Positions 1-14,664 of a stretch of 64,000 bases of DNA are shown in pieces. Under the pieces are notes generated by a model that did not search any database, was not told where the DNA came from, and saw only the letters and a program-made list of their open reading frames with translations. Source of the stretch: Mycteria americana. Its lineage: Eukaryota > Chordata > Aves > Ciconiiformes > Ciconiidae. Position 1 is the stretch's first letter. Each line of letters opens with the position of its first letter. The position numbers and the translations under genes are program-made. Where the stretch lies: the NCBI RefSeq assembly GCF_035582795.1, contig NC_134379.1, positions 434,001 to 498,000 of the forward strand, given 5' to 3'.

Positions 1-3000
1 AGATCAAACAGATCCCATGTGTCTGCATTGCTATTCTGGAATGTGATTTCTCTCCCAAGACTGACTTCAGAGGAGAGAATCCTAAAAAAGGATTGGTCAC
101 AGGAATAAATTACTATGTAGGTTTGCCAGAGTCAAGTCAAACATCTCAATTCTTGGCCATCAAAACTAGGAACAAAATTGGAAGTCAGGATCATAGTATG
201 ATAACTAAGAACATTCTCTAGGAAGAGTTGGAATTTTTTTTCTGCTTTTAAATATTAGTTGAGTCAGACTTTCAGGGTATAAGTGTTAACATATATGACT
301 CTGAGCCAGGAATTTTCCATGTTGTGAAATCAGGACAACATTGCTGCCTCAGTTTCTCCTTTTATAGGGACTAGACTGACATCGCTGTTGTTGTCTGTCT
401 AAAAACTGTTTCTGAAACCTTATTTTTCTTTTCTGAGACATTGTGACAGATTATGCTAAAATTATAGTGGATTTATATATAAAACACAGATATATTACCT
501 AACAAACAGAAATAGATGAGATAATGTTTTCTACCTCAAGCAAATTAAGCTGTCAAGAGTTGAAAACTGCATTCAAAAAATGACACGTCTGCCATAGTAA
601 TTACAGATAGTAGCTAAGTGACAATAAAATCAAGTTTGTGACATGTCTTTGTAAATGCTGTATTTGGGAAAACCACAGACACCAGAATACCAAAAGGTCT
701 TTCCAGGTTCACAAAATAACATAATGTTTCTACTATCATCAATTGTTTGATCTCAATGTCTGGATTTCAACCTCTTTTTCCAACTGCACACAGAACTTTG
801 GACTTTTTAAAATATTAAATGAATATTTATGAATATTAATGAATAGTTTTTAATATTACATCCTCCGTCTTGCCAAAATAGGTGTCTCCTTTAATATTTG
901 AGATATTATAAAGGCAGTTGATTCTTTGGAGGACTCAGAGATTCCATTTGAAATTGATAACAAAATATCTCCTGTAGGTAAAGATCTCACATGTTCATGT
1001 CTATGACATAATTCAGAGTTGCTTCTGAGGGCTTAAATGTAAAGTTGTCTATCCCAGTCACCTCTAGTGTTTTCCACACTGGATACTTGTAACCGACAAA
1101 AATATAATTTTTAGCTGGCTATGCCTTCCACTTATTTAAGCTGAAGTTTTACAGTCACAGGTTTCAGAGACTATTAGGAACTATAGGCTAGGTTCTGGCA
1201 TTTTTAGTCATGTTGATTAGTACTGCACTGGCAATAACACTTTTTAGAAAATGGAATGGTTTATGGCAACAAGTACAATATAATGTCATTAGAACTGGCA
1301 TAGACACCGCCAGTAAATGGGGCCACTTCTGGGATGTGAAGGCACCAAGACTCCATTAGACACAGGAGAAAATGAAGTCTTGTCTGAAGTGCTATGAGGT
1401 CTTGAAGGTGGACACTGAGGAAGTGAGATGTCGCAAAGGGTTTATCTATGACGCCATAGTATACTGCATTTACATCAGAAAGAAAAGAAGGTCCAGCAAG
1501 GCTTCATGATTGAAAACTGATCAAGTGGAACAGTAAGTATTTTATACCCAATGCTTGGAACCCAAGACATCCCCTTTTGTGCATACATTTACCCATTTGC
1601 TTTAGAATAGAGTGCAAACTTGTATTGACATGGATAATGACATCTTAAAGGATTTTACCCATAGAACGCAAGACAGAATTCTGCAGACTGGAGAGTATCC
1701 TGCTTCAAATATGGTTAAATAACAGAGAACAGAGTATGCATTATGTTATAAATATAACAAGCCAGTACAAAGTCTGCAATTTTTTTACTCCAATGTTATA
1801 ATTGTAATTCAATAGAAACAAGATCATAGTTATCAGTGACTGAAACAATTGTCAGAACATATTTAATTAAAGGCTTAACTGTTCACAGAGTTCCATTTTT
1901 TGAGGTCAAGAAACTGGCAGGTAATGTGCATTTCAGAAGCCAGCCTATGACAGTCATGGTAGAATGGTCTTCATCTGAAGACTGTTAAACACCATTCAAT
2001 GGAGCTGTAAATTTGGTGAAATGGTGTAAAAAGACTTCAAAGGCTGTGGCTTGTTGCAGATGCTGGAATGTGTACTTATGTGACTACGGTGCTCCTCTAG
2101 CTTCAGACAACCAGTAGAAAGCAAAGATAAACTCAAGATTAAATGTCAAGTGTCAGAAAGTATTTTATGTTTTTCTTTAATAAGTTGGTTAAAAATACAT
2201 CAGTCTTCTATTCTTAGGACATCTGGAAGGCAGATGAATTTGAGGTCAGCCATTTGCCACGAGCAACATGCGCTGAACCCAAGAACAGTGGTCTACAAGG
2301 GACATCTTCACAAAGGTATTGCTTGCCATTTGAAGCCCTTTAAGGCACTCTAAGGAAAGAATTCTGCAGCAAGCCAGGATATGAGGCCTGACCTGAAGGA
2401 ACTCCTGTCCTGTTGAATGCCAAACAGGCCAGAAACAAACTCATTCCCCAGTAACGAAGGAATGTAAAGCTTCCCAAGTCTGAAATCCATAGGCAAGTTT
2501 GCAGAACAATAAACTGAGTGTTATCTGTTTTCTAATGGTTGCAAATATGAAGAATTTCACTTATTTTCCATTATATTTTGGATTACCATTACAGTTATTT
2601 GATTTTCCAATAATAGTACAATAATGATGTAGTTTGATCCACTTTCTGCGCCATTTCATTTCTAGGCTCTTCTACTGTGGCACTGAGCAGAAGGGTGTAG
2701 AAAAAACACCAGGAAGAATTATGTATAAAATTAAGAAAATTCCAAATTCATGCCAATGATTAATGAAAAATGTGTCCCCTTTATTTTATAATATATTTTG
2801 ACTGTGTTCAGCAAGTAAGAAAAATAGTTAATTTGGTGCTGAAACTAATAGGTATGCTCACACAGACTACAAGCGAAGGCATTTTTCTCATCACAAGAAT
2901 AGACCAACAGCTCTGCCAACTGGCATGGCAACGTATTCCTTACATGAGAAAGTATTTTTTTTATTTTTAAAAAATAGAGAAGTTTCCTGGCACTACAGCT

Positions 3001-3861
3001 GAGAACAAAGGCTTGAGAATGCAACCTTTTCCTCCAATATAGCCTAAAAGCTCAAGAGCCAGATAAGCCCCATACAGAGGTCCTGTGAGTAAAAGTAAAT
3101 TTCAGAAGTCTAGGTTTAGTTTGTTTGGATTTGTCTATGCCAGACTAGCAGGTAGGGGGGTTTTTTTGTAGATTTTGTAACTGGCAGAAATGTTAATGCT
3201 GCACTTTTTTTTTTTTTTGCTATTTCCAAACATGAACAACAGAAATGAGCAGTGGGCTATTGCACAGAGCTTCTCTGACAGCTCAGAGACTGAGTTCTTG
3301 TGTAGTGAGTGGGGTCAAAACCTCAGGTCTTTCCAGAAGTTTTGAAAGGCGGGGCTGGCATTATGGTCCAGAGAAAGAAAGCTGATGGTAGACAGGCAAG
3401 AGCATTCAACCTGCTCATCCCTAAAACGCTAAATGGGCCAAATGCTGGAACCTGAGCTGCAAGCTTGGATCTGAAGGAGCTTTAGACTTACCTGGGGCCT
3501 TGGCAAATCATTGTTCTCAAAGCCAAGTAATAGTAATTACATGGAGAGCCAGACTTCAAAGTGTTGGGCTTGCAGGTGCTACTTTAATGCTAGTGATAAC
3601 AGAGCATGAAAATACATACTGATGTGCAATACTGATTCAGACTCAAGACTAACTTTCCCCAGGTACAAACTGGATAAGCAGCTGAAGTTTGTATAAACTT
3701 GCCAGTTCATGTCAGCTAAGGATCAAAGCTATGAAATACCAGGAATTAAAGTTCTGATCAAAGGGAGTAATGTTAATTAAATCATTGGGGCCAAATAGAA
3801 AAACTAAACAATTTATTTCTAGTTCTTATACTGCCATCTCAACTGCCTAACTTAGAGGAAG

Positions 3862-3879
3862 AAAAAAAAAAAAAAAAAA
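3862..3879. repeat. Poly(A) run, 18 bases
   Basis: Uninterrupted A run after GGAAG. No SINE or LINE body is visible before it. Confidence 0.9.
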
Positions 3880-6800
3880 TCACATTCGCCTATTCTTGCA
3901 CAGGATCATCCAACTATATTAGAAATAGCACTACAGTTACTTTTATAAAGAAGACAGAGCTGGAAATGCATAGTCTCCAATAACAAAAATATGATTAGTG
4001 AGATTCCTTCCTACTGGCAAGTAAAACTCTAAGTACTCTGTACACTTACCCACAACCTCACCCACTCATGATGAAAATAACTTTAATTCTTGGTCATTGC
4101 GAAGGTGGTGCACAAATAGTTACAGTTTCACGGATGCCTACATAAATATCTGGCAAGAATATAAACCCTCTCTTTAGCTGCATGCTAGCCAACCTGTCAG
4201 TGCTTATAGTCAAGATTACACAGCATTCAGGCAAACAAAAGTGCTGAATTCCTTAAGGAGTAAATCTAAATATACCTCTTCTAGGCAAGGCCCTAACCTT
4301 TGAATGCCAGGCCTACAGTAGAGTGTGTTTGAATTATGTCTAACATGTAAACTTAAGTAATACAAAGTAACCTAGAGCTTATGAATAGTTACACAACAGT
4401 ATAAAGCACACCTTGACATGTTACTTGCATTACATTGATTTTTTTTCCTGTACTGCAAAGTTAAAATTTAATTAAAGTAGTTTGAGATTAATTGCCATAA
4501 TACCCGCAGTTTCTTTGGGACAGTTTCTTCAAGCTCTCTTGGTTCCTTGCTCATATCTTACAATTAATAATATCTCTGTTTGTTAGCTGTTTTGCCCAGC
4601 TCAGTGAAAACAGCCTATTGTTTTTTCAATCTATTCCTTTTCCTAGGCCACTTTGTGTTAAAAACCAACAACCATCCCCAAACAAAAAAACCCAAGTTTC
4701 TTTTAATGTACAGTTTTATATAGAACACGACAACTAAGAAAAATGTGAAACTATAACCCTCAGTATAATTATAATTTCTGAGGTCCCTGATCTTGCAGTC
4801 CTCCAGTTTAACCATTGGAAAAGAAAAGGGCAAAAAGTCTCAGGATCTGATCCCAGGTTATTTTTGCTTTCTCATGAGCATGTTAAGAACAATACAATAC
4901 TTTCCATTTCCTTAACTGGGCTTTGAGTCAATCATCACCTCAACTGTAAGATTTGTTTTGGAAATTCAAGAGGGAAGAACTGAAAATTTTAGTGCAAGAT
5001 GAGCATCCTGGGATGATCACCCAATACACTTCCCTTCCCCAAGATCTTTCCAAACAGAAAGATATGTATATGCTTGCTGAAAAGAAGAGTATCTCCACTG
5101 GTTTCAATGCTGTTGCAGACATGAAGGTCTGGTGGTGTTGGAAAGAAAATCCAGCCCAATAATTCTCAACATATATAGTTTTAATCAATCAGCTTCATCC
5201 TTTTTCACCACAAGGCTGAGGTAATTCTAAAAAAAGAAGTGGAAAAGGGGTAATGTTGAATAAGTGCTCAGCTGGGATCCAGAGTCACCCTTTTCAATCC
5301 ATGTGATGATTCATCATTTGGCTGAATCCGTTCAGTGCTGCTCTTTTCAATCTCTAAGCAGATGAACAATTACCACGTTATTACTGGAAGATGCTATGTT
5401 GATGCAGTGCGATCATTAAAGCTAGCCAGACAAAAAAAGAGAGGCTCCCAGCAAAAGCACTATTTGACCCTAAGCAGAAGTGATCTCCACGACGAACACC
5501 CTGTGATGGGTATTAATAGACACCTACTCATGAGCACTGTTCATTTTACTGGAGACATACCTCTTGACTTTACACCCAGCTGAATATCTCGGCGATCTTG
5601 CAGGGCATTGCTTACTTCTCTTTCTCATCCTTATCCCCACACAAGGGTAAACACACTCCCCTCTAAGATACCTCAGTGCACTCTATTATAGCTCCTGCTT
5701 TTCTAGGAACATCTCCCTAACCATCCAGTGTCTCCACAGCATTTTTCCTAGCTACTTTGCACTAGTATCATCTGTGCATCTTCTCTGAAGACTAGTATTT
5801 TCAACAGTAAATAGCAATAATTCTTTGAAGTGTCATTCTGGGAGCACTAGAACTAAAGAAAGCAGATTTCCTATATGCAAAATTTCTAGTGGCGATTTCT
5901 GCATAATCAAAATTCTCTTGTGGAGTTGCTCTGTAACTTTTCCCATTGTTAGGGCGTAACCAGGTCTCTTTCTTCTCACCAGATACGTATTACCCCAAGA
6001 CTCTCTCCCCATCCAGGAAACGGGACTGGAATCAGCCAGTGGGTTCTGGAAATATTTGGACACATACACTGGCAGTGTAACTGTAAAAGCTGTGTTTCCA
6101 CTGGTCTGCTGTAGGGACCAGACGGGGACTTAACTCTGATCATGGGGTGGATGCTGCCTTGTTATTGCTGTCTCTGGATTCCTCTCTGTCAAGGGACTGA
6201 GCCTGGACTATCCCTCCATATGATCACAGCCTGTGCTGAGAGAAGTCCCTGTTAACCTCACCGTGAGGCAAATTCCTTGATTTTGCACTGGTAGAGACCT
6301 CAAAAACTTGCTGTGGAATACACTGGTCTGGAGACCAAGTCAGAAGTGCCAGTTTGCCACAAAATTCCAGTTCAGTGAATCTAATACATCAAATTATAAA
6401 AGTTTTAGCTTCTGCCAAAGTCAAAGCCAGGCTCTGAGAGACCCTTGTCTGCATTCCTGGTCCTCCAGCTCCAAGGCACAGGAAACTGTAAGAACCTTAA
6501 AAATACTCAAAGAATCAGTTGATGGCACTCTGATGATCTAATATTACTACTGGCCATGGTGGCACAGAGCATTGCATGTGACTTTGGACACCCTGACTTA
6601 GTCATCTGATAGAGACCAGCACATAAAACTTTTTTTCCTTTTACAGCTGTTCAGGGTGTCACCTCATGTATCTGTGGGCCCACCTCCATCTTTATTCCTA
6701 AAATTGCTTGCCACCACGTTCTGTGTGCAAGAATTGCAGTAGTAAGTATTAGCACAACTGTCCAGACATCATGTACATCCGTGGCTAATCTCTGTGCTAA

Positions 6801-7717
6801 GACGTTTCCAGATTCCATCATTACAGGCTCTTTCTGGTGGAGCTTTACTGCAACAGCTCCAGCACTTTCACTGCTAGAGGTTTTTATAGCGTGCAGTCTT
6901 CCATTTACAGAGTGATCCTGCTACACAGGCTTTATAAATGCTTCACAAAGTGTATGAACTTGAATCTCTCACCTGCATAACATTAATAAGTACAGGCATT
7001 CATGCCTCTCACTATTTCTTAGGGTCTTTTCCTGATCTTTTGACTCCTGCTGTTATGGGACATCAAGCTACAGCAGAAAAAAACCCAACCAACCAAAAAC
7101 CAACAAAGCACTTACCCTTTGTAATTTCCATTCCTTAAATGTTCCTCAGGGAGCAGAGAATCCTGACCTTCTCCCAGACCTTAATTTATTGTGCAGACTC
7201 CAACCTGCTGATAGATCAATTCAGGTGGAGTGGAGGAACTCCACACAGCTAGGATGGCTGCTGCAGTGAGACATACAAATTAGCAAAGACCGGGGAGGTG
7301 TTTCATGAAGGACACCTGCACCTAATTAACTCCCAGAATGTTGGTCCTGATCAGTTTAAGTCACCCCAAAATAAACAAACAAACAAACCAACCAAGAACT
7401 GGGCCAAGATCACCTGCCAAAAATTCCAAGATTTATTTATTTGACCACCCTTCAAACAAGGGTGAGGTTATTCCCCAGAGGGTTGATTTTAACTTGTGTA
7501 TTTTCAGTATCCTAGGGTGACATATTCAGATTTGCTCTGGATTGATCTGACTTACGTCTGTAGACAAATATGAATGAAAACAGTCAAAGGTGAGCCCTGA
7601 AATAAGGCACCATAAGACAATTGTGTGTGTGTGTGGAGGATGCTCCCAGGAAAGCTTATGTTGTTTTTTCCCCAGCTTTTGTTATTCAAAGGGGAGCTGA
7701 AGTGTCCTGTGTCCCGT

Positions 7718-7732
7718 CCCCCCCCCCCCCCC
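7718..7732. repeat. Poly(C) run, 15 bases
   Basis: Uninterrupted C run; a (GT)n stretch of about 12 bases lies 85 bp upstream, from about 7622. Confidence 0.95.
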
Positions 7733-9856
7733 TTCCAGAGGAAATTCTGTTTTCCCCAATTGAAGGATAACTATTCTTAGTGACGTGTACAAAAAATCCT
7801 GGGTTTCTGATTTTTCACTGTATAGCCAAGAAAAAATATTGAAGTAAAATAGATACTTGCTCCAGAAATAATAATTCTTTAATTGAAATATTTTGTTAAC
7901 TTTGTTTCTGGTGGAAAATTTGATCTTCAGCTGGCTTGCTAAAATATTTGCGAAGACCCAACCTATGTTACTGTTCGCAAAGAATAGTTCACAACTGAAA
8001 CTACAACAAACGAGTTTTAGTATCTGAAACATTCAGTTCTTTCAAGAATATGGTTTGTCTATAAAAGTAATGCTTTATGAACACTGTAATGAGGCTCACC
8101 TTCTGACCTGGAACAGTTTATGAAGACTCATTGAAGAGCTGTGTGCCAAATAAGGCTAGCGAGTAATTTCACGTGGGTAAATAAAGTACTGAGGTAAACA
8201 CGGGAAGGATAACACCTTTTTTCTTACAGAAGAAATAGTCTCTTTCTTATGACCAGAATCTACAGTCCACATCTACACCATAATGAATGGGCAACTATTG
8301 ACTTAGTGCTCCAGAAAAACCTAAATGGGCAAAAAATAGTTTCAGTATAGTCAGCTCTTTTTAAAGAGCTACCAAATGTCATGCTAAGCAGTCCCTCATC
8401 ACCTCAGAGCAGCGTGGTATGCCTACCTTTTACTCTGTGGCTCCGAATGGTGAGGGCTGTACTTACCTCTACTTCATACAGGACACAGAAATTCCTTAGA
8501 ATTTCCCTCTGGAAGAAGCAGGTTCTCCTTCACCATGAAAAGCTACAGGTATTAACTAGCCATGCAAAAGCACAGGATAAATAAGTATATTATTTTCAGC
8601 ATATCGAGTTCACAGTTACTACACCAGAATGCTAAACCACAGATCAAATAACAAAGCATTTGAGAGAAATCTACTACAAAAAGATAAAGAAACTGTCTGT
8701 TGATAAATGTAGTTTACTTTTTAGGTTTATATTCCTGTACAAGTACAACAAATGGCACAGGGATTTAACAACAAGGGGAAAGCAGGGAACAACAGAAAAA
8801 ATAGACAAGAAATGCCGCATTCTGTCAGCGTGGACTCAGTATTGCTTCACACTGCAAATTGCTGCACAGGATCGCAAGCCAAGCCCTCAAAATTGCAAGT
8901 CTGCATTTAAAACTAAGTAATTCAAAACTGAAACAGTGAGTTCCTATTACTTATCTTCTGGTTTTCCTGAGGCTTTACAGTTGATATACAAAGACTTTCC
9001 TCCCATGCTGTCACAGCTTTAGGCTTACTTATTGCTTCTAAGAAAAGTCGGGTTTCCTACATGACCCAAAGAGGTAGAACTTCAAGAGTCACAGCAAATT
9101 TCGTACAATTTGATTGAACTCACAGACTCTGGCAACATAGTTTATTCATTAGTTAGGCAAATCATTTAATCTTTGTCTTCATGCATGAATTAGCAGGACA
9201 TATTTCTAACTAGCTTTGCAAGTTGACAAGCATGAAATACAAAGTTTCAGACCGAAACAGAAAAGTTAAGCAACTTGCTTAAAGTTCGAGTAGAGTCCAA
9301 AAAAGGCTTAATAAACCAGTTTCTGGCTTCTTGGTTTATGCTCACACTGTCTCCCTTTAATATATATACTTTCACAAGTCTTTTCACACAGTTTCCCAGA
9401 CTACTTTATACACTTACTCTTAAGCAATCTAGACTCACCTGAAACACTCAGAACAACTTCCTTCCACTTTATAGATATGTCTATAATACGTATATAATAC
9501 ATATGTATACATGTAAGTGTATAAGCAGAGCCTAGCACACAGAGAACTTGCTGGCATTAGAAAAGCAGTTGGCCTTAACAGCCCAAACACAATGATTGGC
9601 AGCTGGGTGGAGTCAGTGCAACCGTACTGCCTAGACATGGGGATTTCAATAGACCTCAGCCCGAAAAGTAAAGGGGATGGTTGACCATTAAAACAAAACA
9701 GCTATGGGCACAAACAAACCAAAAGAAACTCTCACAAAGCATGCCTTCCTGTGAAACAAACTATATCACCAAAGTTCGATAAAGGGTCATTTCATGTTGT
9801 CATTCATTAGCTACAAGACAGCGGTGTAAAATGCTGAGTCCAGAAAATCTTTAAGC

Positions 9857-9950
9857 AATCTTTAAGTAGCCACTATCTAGATATGTCTTAAAAAAATGCT
9901 AATCTTTAAGTAACCATTATCTAGATATAAGTCTTCAAAAAATGCTAATC
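9857..9950. repeat. Two-copy tandem duplication, about 45 bp
   Basis: AATCTTTAAGTAGCCACTAT at 9857 and AATCTTTAAGTAACCATTAT at 9901 start two copies that both end in AAAAAATGCT. They differ by a few substitutions and a two-base indel. Confidence 0.85.
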
Positions 9951-11896
9951 AACCTTCTAGGAACTTTCTTTTTTCTTCCTTGAGTGTTCTGTTGATAGCA
10001 GAAGCTGGATTTTAACGGCTGGCCAGGTGAATGTCCATGAAAAAGCCTCCTGCCAGTTTTGCAGGTGAAAAATCTTGGCAGGATATAAAGTAAGACCAGA
10101 GGAGGTATAAAATCTATCCCTAATAGCTCTAACTGGACAGCAACAGAGTTATACAGGAAATGTTAGAATCAAAATCTTAGTAAAGAATGACTCTTAGTAA
10201 TGAATAAAACAGTAAAACTAGCCCCCTCCTCTACAGTACCAATTTTTGACAAATGTCTCCTCTTTCCTATCACGGTTATTTAAATGAAATGCTGTTATGA
10301 GACTAGGTTTCCTAAGAAACTATTTTTAGGCTTTGGATAACCACATTATTATTCATTGTGCTGGTTTTGTCATTCATTCACCTGTAGCAACTGGCACTAT
10401 CAAGTTACGGTATTCTGCAAAATACTTCTGTGGAGCTGACAACTGTGTAAGATCATCAGGCCCAGGGAGATTCAAGTGCTCTGCTCAAGGACAGGAACAT
10501 CTTCAGTCATATCTTGCAAAGCAGGTGCGGTCTGTGGTGCGTGGCAGAGTCTTCTTCATACCACAGACTCTTCACAAAGAGGCCAGCAAAGGGACATCAA
10601 AGTGAAGGTCTGATCTGATGCAGAAGAGCATCAGATGGTTCTTCAGAACTGGGATGGTTCTTCCAGACAGGAAAACCAGCATCCTGCCATTAAATCATGC
10701 AGACGAATGCCAAACCTAGCAAGCATCCAGTAATGGGCTGCTGGGATTGTGCTGCAACGCGCAACGGGTTGCAGACCTCACAGTGACACAACCAGACTGA
10801 GCGCTGTGAAGTCACATGTTTATTCACCCACACTGGGAAAACATCGTGAAAACAGCCACTTGATCCAAGTCTTCAGGATTCATTACTACCCACTTCTTTC
10901 CATATTTAGCACAGACATTTAGGAAAAAAAGAGATGTGAAGTACGTAAAAATGTATACAATATGTCATTACCAAAAAGGAAGAGGTGCTTTTCTGTTAAG
11001 GAATCACTGCTGGATTTTGGCCAGGACTGATTCAGTGATCTATTTTTTTTCTGGGCTGATTTTCACCAACTGTCCAATTGCAATGCATTGTCAGCAAATG
11101 CTTTTTTGGCTACAACTAGCTCTGTCAAGTGGTAACACACCTGAGCTGTAAAACAAAGTCTGAATAAACCAAAGACTGAGTTCAAGTGAGATCAGAACTC
11201 AGCCGGAATGAACCACCCACTACTCTGAATTCAGCGGATGACACCCACCAAAGAGGTGACCTGCATAACACAGCCCTACTTCAAACTTAGGGCTCAGACA
11301 GAGCTCTACGGTGGGCCAAAGAAGAACATACTCGTACTTAAGAGAAAAGGGGATGACTTTTGCATCCACATTAAGCTGGAGTCTATTTCTGTCTGGGTGC
11401 TTCTTTCAGCTTGGTGACTTCTAGATCATACAGAGAATGCTGAAAGGTTTTTCTTCTCCGTTCCACAGATCCAGATGTTTAACACAGAGATAGGAAAGAC
11501 TTTGCCCTCCCTTTGTATGTTTTCCTGTAGTTTGGTCATTCATGAACTCACGCACACATATGTAACCATTCCCAAACAGCCGGTACTTTGTAGGAATAAG
11601 TCTGCACACAGATACGTGAACTAGCAGGAACAAACCCTGTATAACAGCAGCCCATATTCTGCAGGTTTGAGACATTCAACATTTGCAGAAACAGTATTAG
11701 CAACTAGGTATTCTGAGAGAAGAAAGGGAAAGTCAAGGACATTCTATAGAGGCTGAACAGAAAATAGGAAAGCATTTATTTAGCCTCTTATAGGCAGCAC
11801 TGCCTGCTGTTACGCCAGCTGGACAGCTGACATACCCACTAACCACTAGGAATCACACTCAGCCCACGTACGATAAAACAGGAACTGTTTGCTAGT

Positions 11897-12042
11897 TCAG
11901 TGTGGCCGAGTGACCCGTCCTGACGAAGTCCACACCGAAGATCCTCCCCTGTTCTCTGTCGGCTCTGGTGGTGCATGTTTTGCAGTGGGAGTCAAAGGGA
12001 TTCCTTTATGCCACTGCCTTAGGACCATCACAACTTTTGCAC
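11897..12042 (-). other. Candidate terminal exon, unknown transcript
   Basis: Minus strand: acceptor TTTTTGTTTTAG, then 48 open codons (AKVVMVLRQWHKGIPLTPTA...) to TGA at 11897, and AATAAA at 11780-11775. Could be an alternative 3' exon read through from SLC13A5, or chance. If spliced from SLC13A5 exon 11 the frame would stop after four codons. Confidence 0.2.
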
Positions 12043-13818
12043 CTAAAACAAAAACCCTTTGGTGAGAAGAAAAATAAGTGCTGTGCAAGACAAGTATCTA
12101 TCATGATAGTTATCCTGCAATGCTGGAAGGGGACGTAACCCAGCTCAGTAACGGAGCAATTGTCCTTGCATTACCCATTGTAAATAACACATATATTTAC
12201 TTAGGGCATTGGAACAGGACGACATGCATGCTTGATGCTGAAGAAAAGCTTGTTTGTGCCTGTTACACTGGAGAGTTTGTGCAAGATTAATTCTTAAAAA
12301 CTAGTTATGTTTCTTAGATTCTTAGACTCTTTTCCTCTGAAATGAATGAGACAGCTTGTAGGGTATGCCACCTGATTTGGTCCCACCTGGGCATTTTCAA
12401 AGATGGAAACTTGAGTTATCACTTAGCTGAGGAAAGAGGAGGAACTACTGATATACAGCTCTGAAGGTACTTAAAGCAGTATCCACATCTCTGCTTTGCA
12501 CTGATTCTCTGTGGTGCGTACCCTCCTGGATGTTACTGGAGCAATACCATGCTACAGTGGAAGCTAACGTGGAAACAAGTGGTCCCCTGTGTTACACAGG
12601 AAACAATCCATGCCACAGAGGAGACAGTTCTAGTAATTTTTAATTTGCCAGGCTCTAATTCTGTAACTCACCCATTTAAATTAAATACAAATCAATCACA
12701 GGATGTCATAAAAGTGTCTCAGAAAGAAACATTTGCTGTTAACAGGACAGAGCGGTGACGCATCAAATACACCACAGTTATAATAAACCCAGCATTCTTT
12801 ATTACCCCACATGTACGTTCCCCTGCCCCGGCACTCCCGTCAATAAATCACCCTGTGTGACCCTTGATGAAAATGACATTTGTTCTCTACTTGCACAGCA
12901 ACAGAGGGAAGCTCTTCCCTAGTTGAGATGAGGGCACTTTCTCAGAACGTTCCTTTCTGCAAATGGGACAGGGAAGAGTCTGTCCTATGGTTTTTAGCTG
13001 AAACCGGTTTTAGAGGAGTTCTGATCTGCATTGCGACAGGCAAGCTCAGTGTTACCCACCCATGCAAGCTCCACTGTATGTTACTTGCAGTAGTGAAGAG
13101 CAAGCACCGTGAAGTACCTGGCAGTGGTGAAACGTCCCCATGCTGTGAAGTCCATCAGAAGGCAGAAAAAGTCCCTTTCTCAAATGGATTTAGATACTTA
13201 CAGATGCAAATCAGCATTAAGCGGTGACTGCCAAAGCACAAAAGGTGCTTAACTGTTCCTGGTTTCAATTTCTTCAAAGAAACACTGTGATAAGCTTCCG
13301 GTGGTGACAAATGTCTGTGACCAAGCTGCTTCTTGGCACTAGAACCGGCCTCTTCCTTAGACAGACTCTGCAAGTGGAACAGTGTTTGTCCATACACTCC
13401 ACCATTCCATGGAAGAGGTATGAGGCTGCACCACATGTAGCCAGCTGGGTAGGCAGGGTGCCATGGGAGGCACCCGGGAACAACAGTCAGTGGAGCGTTT
13501 ATGGTGCCCAGCACCTTGAAAGAGCACAGAAGATAAAGGCATGAAAATCAAATCATTCTTGAAGTAGTTTTCTGCTCAGAAAAGCACCTGGCCATTTTGT
13601 GGATAAATACTTTCCTCACTTTTAAAGGCAAAAATGTGAATATTTTTCCAGTTCTATAAAGAACATTCACATCAATAACAAAACTATTAAATATCCTACA
13701 CACAGTACTATGCTAGAGGACAGATCTTCTGGCCAGAACTCTATGATTCTGTAACTGCTGCCTTGTACCCCTTATCGTGAGGTGGGGAATCACCATGGAC
13801 GCAGACTTTGACCCTTAG

Positions 13819-13985
13819 TCCTCACAACACCCTTGTGAGGTAGACAGGTACCATGACATCTTCTTCAGGAGGGGAAACTGAGGCAAAAAGAGGTGAACTG
13901 ACTTGCGTGAGGCTGCACAGCAAGTCTGGGAGCAGAACTCAGGTCATGCCCACAGATCTCTCCACTGTAGCACACTGCCTTACCT
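13819..13985 (-). mobile_element. MIR SINE, reversed
   Basis: CCTCACAACACCCTTGTGAG, GGGGAAACTGAGGCAAAAAG, AGGTGAACTGACTTGCGTGA, GGCTGCACAGCAAGTCTGGG and GAGCAGAACTCAGGTC keep the complete MIR core in reverse. An old SINE that is widespread in mammals and rare but present in birds. Confidence 0.85.
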
Positions 13986-14639
13986 CCCACCCAACTCCAT
14001 CGCGAGGGCTGAATGAAAAGCATCCCTGTACCACTGACAAACGGCACCTAGTCCAACACCAATCTTTCTGTAGGCTACTTCTGCTTCAGAAATGACACAA
14101 ACAGGTGCTACAAAACACTCTTCTCACAGGACCTGAATTCCAAAGTACACAAGACAACTCCAATTGCTGTCAGCCAGCACAAGCCCTAATATCTGGGCCC
14201 CTAAATTTTTACAAGGCCTTCAGTTAGAGCCTTTCTCATGCCTTGTCTCCACTCCAAAATTCCAGAGTTAATTCATAAGGCACATCAGGGGCTAATCCAG
14301 GAACTTTCACAATAGGTGTGAAGCCCTATAGGCCACCGGTCATTTCCATGCTGGCACTAACAAAACACTGGTTGGCATGTGAAACCACATCCTGCGGCTG
14401 AGAGAGGGAAAGGCTCCTGGCCCTGCCAGTGCCACAGTGCAAGAAATACAAAGCCAGCCTTAACTCATCATTGCCCAGGACATCAGCTGAATCATGACCA
14501 GCATGGAATTATGTTATCTCAACCCTCCATAAGGGTGTCTAAATGCAGTGAGATTTGGGAGTGAAAACAAGGCAATGGAAAATGTGTTGGATGTTGACTT
14601 GGAAGGATTCCACCACATGGCTGAGGCCTGAGTAAAACA

Positions 14640-14664
14640 TAACGTAACGTAACGTAACGTAACA
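14640..14664. repeat. (TAACG)n microsatellite
   Basis: Four perfect TAACG units followed by TAACA, just beyond the proposed SLC13A5 poly(A) site. Confidence 0.95.

Larger units (their letters stand above)
1..11896. other. AT-rich non-coding region, no gene seen
   Basis: All open frames are short (116 codons at most), lack family resemblance and have no consistent splice context. Apart from the simple repeats and the tandem duplication listed separately, I see only ordinary intergenic or intronic sequence. MED31 and TXNDC17, which lie on this side of SLC13A5 in human, were looked for and not found. Confidence 0.7.

Noticed and set aside
13725-13760. CR1-like CTCTATGATTCTGTAACTG
   Set aside because: Too short and without the upstream CCTTCCAACC part of CR1.
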